NCBI GenBank assembly: GCA_900757335.1
Contig: CAAENL010000099.1
Span: 1 to 11,697, forward strand
Length of the DNA: 11,697 bases
Reading direction: 5' to 3'
From: Clostridia bacterium
Lineage (GTDB): Bacteria > Bacillota > Clostridia > Oscillospirales > Acutalibacteraceae
Shown: positions 6,516-11,697 of the stretch, in pieces
How positions within the stretch are numbered: position 1 is the stretch's first letter
Layout of the letters: each line of letters begins with the position of its first letter
Made by a program: the position numbers and the translations under genes
Notes under the pieces: generated by a model
Told to the model about the DNA's origin: nothing
Seen by the model: only the letters and a program-made list of their open reading frames with translations
The model's database searches: none

Positions 6516-7895
6516 TTACTTTCCTACGCAAAATTTTTCGAAAACTCTGTTTACAATCTCTTCGGAAGCGTTTTCGCCTGTAAAATTCATTAAGATTTCC
6601 ATTGCGTCCTGAAGCAAAACCGTTATTGCGTCCATCGTCATTCCGAAATCCGTCTCATTAATTGAATTTTCTATAATTTCTTTGACTTTTTTTAACGAAT
6701 TAAGCTGTCTTTCGCTTGAAATAACAACATCAGATGGATCAATTTCAGAAATACCTACCATATTTTCTATAATTTCTTTTAATTTTTCCGTTCCTGAGCC
6801 GTTTATTGCCGATAATTCAACAATTTTATTTGAAAATGTTAATAATTCGCTTGCATTTATATTTTTCTTTAAATCACACTTATTTAAAATTATTATTGTT
6901 TTGGATTTATCGCATGATTTTAAAAGATTTCTGTCTTCTTCCGAAAGCGGAGCAGAAGCGTCCAAAACCAAAAGAGTAATATCTGAAATATCCATGTATT
7001 CTTTGGATTTTTTTACTCCTATTTTCTCAATTATGTCGTCTGTGTCACGAATTCCGGCGGTGTCGACAAGCAAAAGCGGTATGTCGCCTAGCATAACAGA
7101 TTCTTCTATGACGTCACGCGTCGTACCTGGAATATTCGTAACTATAGACTTCTCGTGACCCGAAAGACAGTTCATAAGAGTGGATTTTCCCACATTTGGT
7201 CGACCAATTATAGCGGTTTTTACGCCTTCTTTTAAAATTTTACACGCATCATAGCCTTTTATCATATCAGATATTTCAGATTTTACTTCAAAAAGACTTT
7301 TTTTCAACATTTTTGAATCAATCTGTGGAATATCTCCTTCTTCTGGATAGTCCGCCCACACGCTGAGTCTTGCAAGAATATCAAGCAAAATTTCTTTTAT
7401 TTTTCCGATTTTCTTACTCGAGGAACCTTCACGCATGCTGAAAGCTATTTTATTAGCTCTTTCTCCTTTCGCAGATATTAAATCCATTACCGCTTCGGCT
7501 TGAGAAAGATCCATTTTCCCATTTAAAAACGCTCTTTTTGTAAATTCTCCAGGAGAAGCAGGAACTGCACCGTTTTCCAAAACGGTTCTCAAAACTCTTC
7601 GGGTAATGTACATCCCTCCGTGACAGGAAATCTCAACAACATCCTCTCCTGTATAGCTGTGAGGTACTCTAAAAACAAGTACTACTGCGTCATCTATAAA
7701 TTCTCCCGAATCTATAATTTTTCCGTATTTTGCAGTATAACCTTTCATGTCGGATAAACTCTTTATGCCGCCATTTTTAGCAGAATACGGAACAAATATT
7801 TTATCGGCTATATTTAAAGCATTTGTCCCCGATATCCTTATGACTCCGATTCCTCCGACTCCTTGTGCTGTTGAAATTGCCGCTATGGTATCCAT
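6516..7895 (-). CDS. mnmE: tRNA modification GTPase MnmE (TrmE)
   Basis: A 459-residue GTPase, partner of MnmG in forming the xm5 group on tRNA wobble uridine. It has an N-terminal folate-binding domain (about 1-118) with the DTIAAISTA start, helical segments on both sides of the G domain, and G-domain motifs GRPNVGKS (231-238), GTTRD (257-261), DTAG (278-281) and NKCD (338-341). The end FCVGK (455-459) keeps the cysteine of the C-x-G-K motif required for modification. Length is normal. The start is ATG at 7895-7893. The best ribosome site (AAAGGA) is too far away (about 18 nt) and instead serves an in-frame ATG-TAA. The gene is isolated from jag by 1.7 kb of degenerate repeats. Confidence 0.97.
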   Translation of the reverse strand: MDTIAAISTAQGVGGIGVIRISGTNALNIADKIFVPYSAKNGGIKSLSDMKGYTAKYGKIIDSGEFIDDAVVLVFRVPHSYTGEDVVEISCHGGMYITRRVLRTVLENGAVPASPGEFTKRAFLNGKMDLSQAEAVMDLISAKGERANKIAFSMREGSSSKKIGKIKEILLDILARLSVWADYPEEGDIPQIDSKMLKKSLFEVKSEISDMIKGYDACKILKEGVKTAIIGRPNVGKSTLMNCLSGHEKSIVTNIPGTTRDVIEESVMLGDIPLLLVDTAGIRDTDDIIEKIGVKKSKEYMDISDITLLVLDASAPLSEEDRNLLKSCDKSKTIIILNKCDLKKNINASELLTFSNKIVELSAINGSGTEKLKEIIENMVGISEIDPSDVVISSERQLNSLKKVKEIIENSINETDFGMTMDAITVLLQDAMEILMNFTGENASEEIVNRVFEKFCVGK

Positions 7896-7898
7896 TTT

Positions 7899-7919
7899 TT
7901 ACATTCACTACTTTCCTTT
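7899..7919 (-). promoter_or_regulatory. start-stop element (SD, ATG, TAA) just before mnmE
   Basis: On the minus strand, AAAGGA (7919-7914) is followed after 9 nt by ATG (7904-7902) and immediately by TAA (7901-7899). The mnmE ATG follows 3 nt later in the same frame. The ribosome site is well placed for the abortive ATG and poorly placed for mnmE. Ribosomes may therefore initiate, stop at once and re-initiate, which would set a low mnmE level. The elements are seen directly; the regulatory role is inferred. Confidence 0.5.
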
Positions 7920-7931
7920 TAAATTTTAATT

Positions 7932-7954
7932 GCCCCCTCAAAAACAAAGGGAGC
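7932..7954 (-). promoter_or_regulatory. GC-rich hairpin in the mnmE leader
   Basis: On the minus strand, GCTCCCT and AGGGGGC pair over 7 bp (one G-U) around a 9-nt loop. It is the only GC-rich inverted repeat in a very AT-rich region, about 12 nt upstream of the AAAGGA site. No U-run follows on either strand, so it is not a classical terminator. It could be a leader hairpin or a weak terminator for readthrough from jag. Confidence 0.4.
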
Positions 7955-8024
7955 AAAATTTATGTTTATTAATTTTGAATTTGATCTATTTTATTTGCAA
8001 ATAACTTTTACTCTTTTGTTATTC

Positions 8025-8072
8025 TCATCGCATGAGAGAAAATACTATGTGCCTGAAGGATTTGTTGATCTC
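8025..8072 (-). pseudogene. jag 3'-end remnant farthest from jag
   Basis: Fifteen codons read EINKSFRHIVFSLMR and then TGA. They align without gaps to EGENSSRHIVVSPVR at the end of jag. This is the copy most distant from the parent gene, yet it keeps RHIV and an in-register stop near the natural end. Confidence 0.75.
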
Positions 8073-8585
8073 TAACTGTGATCTTCAAAACGTTTCAACA
8101 GTCTAATAATCGCTGCACATATGTGCCTCTGTGAATTCTAGCTTTCTGATTATGATATTTTACTTTGCTTAAATTATACTACTTTTTCATATATACATCT
8201 TAGATTCTTCATACGGATATATATGAATTTAATCACTTATCAAGTATTGTACACAAAAAATATATTCTTTGAAGATCTCTTTGTATTTGACCGCAGTCTT
8301 ACTTCGCTCCGACAGTTTACCGATATCACTGTAAAATAATAATTACTCTATGCTTAAATAAATTCTCCTCTTAAAATCTTGATTTCACTTACATAAACTG
8401 CCCATAAATACTTGAATTATCTTTTGTTCATGACTAGCCAGAATCCTTAAATTTTGTTTTTTCTCCAACAAATATGTACTAACTTTTTTGCTGATAGTCA
8501 TGTATAAAAGAAACTACTGCGTACCGAGATTAATTCTAACTCTCAAATTACACGCCTTAAAAGTTTACTAATCTATATACACGAA

Positions 8586-8627
8586 AAATATATGCTCGAG
8601 TAAATTCTCGCTCTCGGAATGTGATTT
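8586..8627 (-). pseudogene. jag 3'-end remnant, SESEN family
   Basis: Fourteen codons read KSHSESENLLEHIF, compared with KSWSEGENSSRHIV in jag, with no indel. The next codons (FVYID, then TAG) follow the jag tail more loosely. DNA similarity extends beyond the quoted part, from about 8563. Confidence 0.75.
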
Positions 8628-8814
8628 CATTCCAATTTAGCTGTACAAATGTATGCTGTTTTTCGCACAAATTAACTTTTTATGCTGACACATATGAATT
8701 CAGTCACTTACTGATCACTGTAAACAAAAATATTTTTCTTAAAAAACTCTTGCAATATGACCGCAGCTTTACTTCATCCTAACAGTTTGACGGTAACGAC
8801 GAACAGGTAAAATC

Positions 8815-8856
8815 CACTGTATATCTGGTCGAATTTTCACTCTCTGACAGCGATTT
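8815..8856 (-). pseudogene. jag 3'-end remnant, SESEN family
   Basis: Fourteen codons read KSLSESENSTRYTV, compared with KSWSEGENSSRHIV in jag: 9 identical residues and no indel. Upstream codons (AYLYNLSLV) keep the length of the jag TFIGTLDGV segment. This unit is part of the 126-bp block repeated at 9179-9304. Confidence 0.8.
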
Positions 8857-8947
8857 CACTAAGCTTAAGTTGTATAAATACGCATACTATTTTTTAATTC
8901 ACACGGCTTAGTTTTCTTCTGCCTAGAGATATTCATTCGCTTGTTTA

Positions 8948-9019
8948 TTAATCTCCTTGCACAGAAGAAACCACTGTATATTTGGATAACTTATGATCCT
9001 AAGAACGCAATTTTACTCC
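8948..9019 (-). pseudogene. jag 3'-end remnant, longest collinear copy
   Basis: Twenty-four codons are collinear with the jag end, from GVK through to the last Lys codon, without a single indel. The tail reads LSKYTVVSSVQGD where jag has SSRHIVVSPVRSD, and the final Lys codon has become TAA. One internal TAG replaces the Glu of SEGEN. This is the strongest single proof that the gap derives from jag. Confidence 0.85.
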
Positions 9020-9135
9020 GCTGCAACAACTCATTCAAACTTTGGTTTTACTTAGTTTGAATTATATGAATGTGTGTGCTGATTTTTCATACATCTGATA
9101 CTCTTCATAGTTTCTTATACTCATTCAATCGTTTA

Positions 9136-9198
9136 CTTATAACTGTTCACAGGCAAAACCGTGTGCTTTTATAAATTTTCACTTTCTGACAGCGATTT
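9136..9198 (-). pseudogene. jag 3'-end remnant, SESEN family
   Basis: Twenty-one codons begin KSLSESENL, then an in-frame TAA, then KHTVLPVNSYK. They align to jag KSWSEGENS, S, RHIVVSPVRSDK with one codon deleted. The stop replaces a Ser codon. Confidence 0.8.
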
Positions 9199-9483
9199 TA
9201 CTAAACTTAAGTCGTATAAATAAGCATACTATTTTTTAATTCACACGGCTTAGTTTTCTTGTGCTTAGAGGTATTTATTCGCTTGTTTATTAATCTCCTT
9301 GCATAAAAAATACAACCTGAAGAGTTTGTGATTTTACTCTGTTTAAACAACTTTATGAGAACTATTCAAGAAAAAAACTACCGTGTGTTTGAATGATTTT
9401 TCTTTGCTTAAGATGTATGAATACATATACTATTTTTTAATTCACACGACTTAGTTTTCCTCTTCCTAGAGATATTTATTCGC

Positions 9484-9563
9484 TTGTTTATTAATCTCCT
9501 TGCACAGAAAATACAACCTGAAGAGTTTTCACCTATACTGTAATTTTACTCTGTTTAAAAAGC
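9484..9563 (-). pseudogene. jag 3'-end remnant directly adjoining jag, GENSS family
   Basis: This shortened copy abuts the jag stop codon. It keeps GENSS followed by small deletions, and a GTAAAAT string equivalent to the jag VKS codons. A close sister lies at about 9284-9349 (shared AACTCTTCAGGTTGTATTTT on the minus strand), so this part of the array was duplicated more recently. Confidence 0.65.
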
Positions 9564-10208
9564 CTACTTATCACTGCGGACAGGCGAGACAACTATATGC
9601 CTGGACGAATTTTCGCCCTCGGACCATGATTTTACTCCGTCTAAAGTGCCTATAAAAGTATGTATTATCTTTCTTTCATACGCTCTCATAGGCTCGAGAC
9701 TTTGCTTTTTTCCTGTACTGACAGCTTTTTGGGCAAGCATTTGAGCTAATGTCTCAAGCGTTTTTTTACGCTTTTCACGATAATCTCCCGCTTCAAGACG
9801 AACTTTGCAAAAAGGTTTTGCGATATTTTTTTCATTTGCTGCCAAACCCACTATATACTGAAGTGCATCAAGAGTGTCTCCGTGGTGACCGAGTATATAT
9901 CTGACGCCGTCTCCGTCAATTTTCAGCTCGCACTCTTCGGAATTTGAACTTACTATCTCAACATTAAGATTTTCAAGTCCCATATAGAAAAATATTTCTT
10001 TTAAAAATTCAACAGCTTTTTCAGCTTCGGATTTTTTCAAAGCGGCCTTTATCTGTGCGGATTTTCCTCCAAACATTCCCAAAACTTTCTTTGACGGAAA
10101 CTGTCTGATTTCAAACTCGACTTTATCCTCCGTTACACCTAACATTTTACAAGCTTTTTCTTTAGCCAAAGCTATCGTTTCGGCTGATACGAATACTTCA
10201 CTTATCAT
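9564..10208 (-). CDS. jag: RNA-binding protein Jag (KhpB / SpoIIIJ-associated, Jag_N-KH-R3H)
   Basis: A 214-residue RNA-binding protein. In relatives KhpB pairs with KhpA, binds many transcripts and affects cell elongation and division. Domains: Jag_N (about 1-55) with KKVLGMFGGK; a KH domain (about 68-140) with the GxxG loop as GHHG (107-110); and a C-terminal R3H domain with R169-x3-H173 (ERKIIH) and the tail SEGENSSRHIVVSP. The ATG at 10208 is preferred over a TTG at 10226: it gives the usual family N-terminus and has GGGGGA about 10 nt upstream. A promoter lies at 10255-10283. The gene is intact, and its last codons are the parent of the repeat array downstream. Confidence 0.95.
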   Translation of the reverse strand: MISEVFVSAETIALAKEKACKMLGVTEDKVEFEIRQFPSKKVLGMFGGKSAQIKAALKKSEAEKAVEFLKEIFFYMGLENLNVEIVSSNSEECELKIDGDGVRYILGHHGDTLDALQYIVGLAANEKNIAKPFCKVRLEAGDYREKRKKTLETLAQMLAQKAVSTGKKQSLEPMRAYERKIIHTFIGTLDGVKSWSEGENSSRHIVVSPVRSDK

Positions 10209-10254
10209 AAAAATATAATCCCCCAAAACGCAAAAAACATTTAATATATGAATT

Positions 10255-10283
10255 ATTCTAGATTAAATATCAAAATTTGTCCA
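10255..10283 (-). promoter_or_regulatory. sigma-A-type promoter for jag
   Basis: On the minus strand, TGGACA (10283-10278), a 17-nt spacer and TAGAAT (10260-10255): each hexamer is 5 of 6 to consensus at ideal spacing. Transcription would start near 10248, 40 nt before the jag ATG. It suggests jag can be transcribed independently of yidC, from which it is separated by about 130 bp. Confidence 0.6.
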
Positions 10284-10340
10284 ATTTTTAAAGTTAAATC
10301 TTAAATTCGGTGCAATTCTTTGAATACAATCTAATAGGCT

Positions 10341-11258
10341 TTATTTGGCCTCAATTTCTGATTCTTGAACTTTCAAAAGAGCAAATCTTGCGGCTTCATC
10401 ATGAGCATTTATTGTGTATGTATTGTAAAATTTATTTAATATAAGCGTCTGAACTAATCCCAAAAGTGAGTTAACAATCCAGTAAGTTCCTACAGCTGCG
10501 GGAATGGTATATGCAACATAAGCCGTAAATATAAAGGGAAGATAATAGCTGTATTTCGAACATCCTACTGCCATATTTTGTGCACCTGTCGCCTTTTGAC
10601 CTATGTACATAGCCAAAGCCGAACTTACAAAGCAAAGTACAGGTATAATCCAAAGCATTGAAGAAAAATTGGATTCTTTGGGAGTATCTAAAAGATTAAG
10701 TCCCATAAAATTAAATCCTGAACTGTATTCCTCTATGTCCGCAAGCTCTTCAGAATTAAACATTGTGAGTTTATCTTTAACGGATGAAAAATGTCTTACC
10801 AAATAGAGCTGTTCATACCTTTTTGGAATCTTTCCCTCAAATTCCGGTGTAGTATTCAAAACTTCAATCGCTGCAGTTGTTTTTTCATGAGGTATATGTA
10901 GCGTGTTATCAAGCGGATTGGAAATCGTTCCGTAAATTCCCATAAGAATTATAAATGGCAAAAACATCGTAAGGCATCCGCCTAAAGGATTTACTCCTTC
11001 TTTTTCAAAAAGCAAAGCTGCTTCTTCGTTGTATTTTTTAGGATTTTTTTCATATTTTTTCTTAAGTTCCTGCTGCTTCATACTTATCCTGGCGGTTTTA
11101 GCAGAAGCTTTTTGCCTTTTAATTGTCATCGGAATCATTATCAAATTAAAGACCAATGTGAAAAGAGTAATCGCCAAAGCGTAGTTGCTCACCGCATCAA
11201 AGAAAAACCAAAGTACATAACCTGATATACTGCTTAAAAAATTAAATAATGCTCCCAA
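10341..11258 (-). CDS. yidC: membrane protein insertase YidC (OxaA/SpoIIIJ family)
   Basis: A 305-residue insertase that places proteins into the cytoplasmic membrane alone or with SecYEG. It has a short Gram-positive layout without a large periplasmic domain: an N-terminal hydrophobic region (about 10-45), a basic coiled cytoplasmic hairpin (about 46-95, with KKYEKNPKKYNEE), NPLGGCLTMFLPF leading into a second core helix (about 100-120), an extracellular loop, and three C-terminal segments (about 200-275) ending QTLILNKFYN. The start is TTG at 11258-11256, with AAAGGAG 8 nt upstream. I see no lipobox. The family's groove arginine in the first core helix appears as Asn38 (TLVFNLIMIPM). yidD remnants lie just upstream. 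Confidence 0.94.
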   Translation of the reverse strand: MGALFNFLSSISGYVLWFFFDAVSNYALAITLFTLVFNLIMIPMTIKRQKASAKTARISMKQQELKKKYEKNPKKYNEEAALLFEKEGVNPLGGCLTMFLPFIILMGIYGTISNPLDNTLHIPHEKTTAAIEVLNTTPEFEGKIPKRYEQLYLVRHFSSVKDKLTMFNSEELADIEEYSSGFNFMGLNLLDTPKESNFSSMLWIIPVLCFVSSALAMYIGQKATGAQNMAVGCSKYSYYLPFIFTAYVAYTIPAAVGTYWIVNSLLGLVQTLILNKFYNTYTINAHDEAARFALLKVQESEIEAK

Positions 11259-11305
11259 ACTAAAAACTCCTTTTTAACGTTTTTGTTGTTGTAACTCTAA
11301 GTTAG

Positions 11306-11314
11306 ATTTTATCA
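11306..11314 (-). promoter_or_regulatory. candidate extended -10 upstream of yidC
   Basis: TGATAAAAT (minus strand, 11314-11306) matches an extended -10 (TGnTAAAAT). It lies about 48 nt before the yidC TTG, with no good -35. The equivalent base stretch in the second repeat copy (about 11541-11549) reads TGATAGAAT. Confidence 0.3.
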
Positions 11315-11333
11315 CAAAAAACTTGTATTAACA

Positions 11334-11511
11334 TCAATTAAATTTATTTTTTTCAGGTACGCAATCGTATCCTCCTTTGCAGAAAGGATTACAGCGTAAA
11401 ATTCTCTTAAACGCAAGGAAAAGCCCTTCGCAAATTCTAAGATAATCTTGCCTACTTCGAGCAAATAAAAGCAAATTTAAAATAACGCCCTCAAATAGAA
11501 GACCATTTCTA
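11334..11511 (-). pseudogene. yidD: yidD 3'-end copy A (membrane protein insertion efficiency factor, broken)
   Basis: The last codons read [20 protein letters not shown] and then KNKFN-stop, the unmistakable C-terminus of YidD, a small protein near YidC that aids membrane insertion. Upstream the same frame gives [17 protein letters not shown], which lacks the family's C-x-F-x-P-T-C-S-x-Y-A motif. In another frame the DNA reads [12 protein letters not shown], which matches that motif with Tyr turned to a stop (11452-11454). So this copy seems to carry a frameshift and a nonsense change. No ATG or ribosome site is visible for it. Assignment of the C-terminus is firm; the inactivation is inferred. 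Confidence 0.65.
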
Positions 11512-11568
11512 ATGTTTTTATCACTATAACTCCAAGTTAAATTCTATCACAAAAAAATTGTATTAACA

Positions 11569-11697
11569 TCAGTTAAATTTATTTTTCTCGGGTACACAAT
11601 TGTACCCTCCTTTGCAAAAAGGATTACAGCGTAAAATTCTCTTAAACGCAAGGAAAAGCCCTTCGCAAATTCTAAGATAATCTTGCCTACTTCGAGC
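11569..11697 (-). pseudogene. yidD: yidD 3'-end copy B, cut by window edge
   Basis: It encodes [20 protein letters not shown] and ends KNKFN-stop, differing from copy A by D to N and several silent changes. It shares with copy A the same bases over the CSK-TAG-A region, so it too appears to carry the stop and frame break. Everything upstream is outside the window, so an intact yidD may exist further right. Confidence 0.6.

Larger units (their letters stand above)
7960..9563 (-). repeat. array of about 12 decayed direct copies of the jag 3' end
   Basis: The gene-free DNA between mnmE and jag is built from imperfect copies of the last roughly 45-50 codons of jag (9564 to about 9720), all in jag orientation. 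Full-length units of about 150 bp alternate with shortened ones of about 65-85 bp. Clear copies lie near 8025, 8117, 8233, 8487, 8586, 8708, 8815, 8948, 9136, 9284, 9355 and 9484. Several remain codon-collinear with jag, but all contain stops or frame breaks. Two families are visible: one reading SESEN where jag has SEGEN (8586, 8815, 9136), and one keeping GENSS (9484, with 9284 as its shortened sister). A block of about 126 bp is repeated at 8838-8964 and 9179-9304, and its second half again near 9413-9507. Confidence 0.85.
11277..11697 (-). repeat. 235-bp tandem duplication of the yidD 3' end
   Basis: Copy A (about 11277-11511) and copy B (about 11512 to the window edge) are direct repeats with a 235-bp period: the string TGTATTAACATCA lies at 11324 and again at 11559. 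The last 80 or so bases shared before the edge (from about 11384 and 11619) are identical, while about seven substitutions are clustered nearer the gene end. The downstream spacer is duplicated with the coding end. The unit may repeat again beyond the window. Confidence 0.85.

Noticed and set aside
7932..7954. Rho-independent terminator between jag and mnmE
   Set aside because: The stem is convincing but no run of T follows on either strand, so I list it only as a hairpin.
7960..9563. CRISPR array or insertion sequence remnant
   Set aside because: Repeat units are long, diverged and irregular, with no unique spacers, terminal inverted repeats or transposase fragments. They align instead to the end of jag.
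11334..11543. Intact small gene encoding the YidD-like frame of copy A
   Set aside because: The frame is open but has no ATG or ribosome site and lacks the YidD cysteine motif, which appears in another frame with a stop.

Overview
The window looks like the origin-proximal arm of a low-GC, Gram-positive (Clostridia-type, Bacillota) chromosome. All genes lie on the minus strand, in the classical order seen beside oriC in Bacillota: yidD remnants, yidC, jag (khpB), mnmE, mnmG, rsmG, parA, parB. There is no noc between rsmG and parA. If the usual layout holds, dnaA/oriC and rpmH-rnpA lie to the right of base 11697, and these genes are transcribed away from the origin with the fork. Placement near Oscillospirales/Ruminococcaceae is an impression from protein flavour, not something I can prove. 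There are no rRNAs, tRNAs, CRISPR arrays or transposases.

Layout from right to left. 11277-11697: a 235-bp tandem duplication of the 3' end of yidD, apparently broken. 10341-11258: yidC (TTG start). 9564-10208: jag, with a good sigma-A-type promoter. 7960-9563: a 1.6-kb gene-free stretch. 6516-7895: mnmE, preceded by a hairpin and an in-frame ATG-TAA start-stop. 6060-6515: a 456-bp gene-free stretch. 4167-6059: mnmG, overlapping rsmG (3463-4167) through TAATG. 3445-3460: a perfect parS, with a second one inside mnmG at 4554-4569. 2603-3367 and 1725-2588: parA and parB, with their own extended -10 promoter. 1-1705: four tandem small membrane-protein genes that resemble the VanZ-like family and recur with a period of about 500 bp.

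The main discovery is in the 'empty' DNA. The 1.6-kb gap next to jag consists of about a dozen decayed direct copies of the last roughly 50 codons of jag. They can still be read codon by codon as SRHIVVSPV-like peptides, now broken by stops. The 456-bp gap next to mnmG holds three decayed copies of the first roughly 20-30 codons of mnmG, around the FAD-binding GAGHAG loop. The yidD end is duplicated in the same way, and the VanZ-like genes are a full-gene version. So at four neighbouring loci the DNA has grown by direct, same-orientation duplication of sequence from the adjacent gene, three times of a gene end only, followed by decay. This looks like a genome-wide mutational process rather than a mobile element.

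Functionally the window joins membrane protein insertion (YidC, Jag/KhpB RNA binding), tRNA wobble-uridine modification (MnmE-MnmG), 16S rRNA methylation (RsmG) and chromosome segregation (ParA-ParB-parS).
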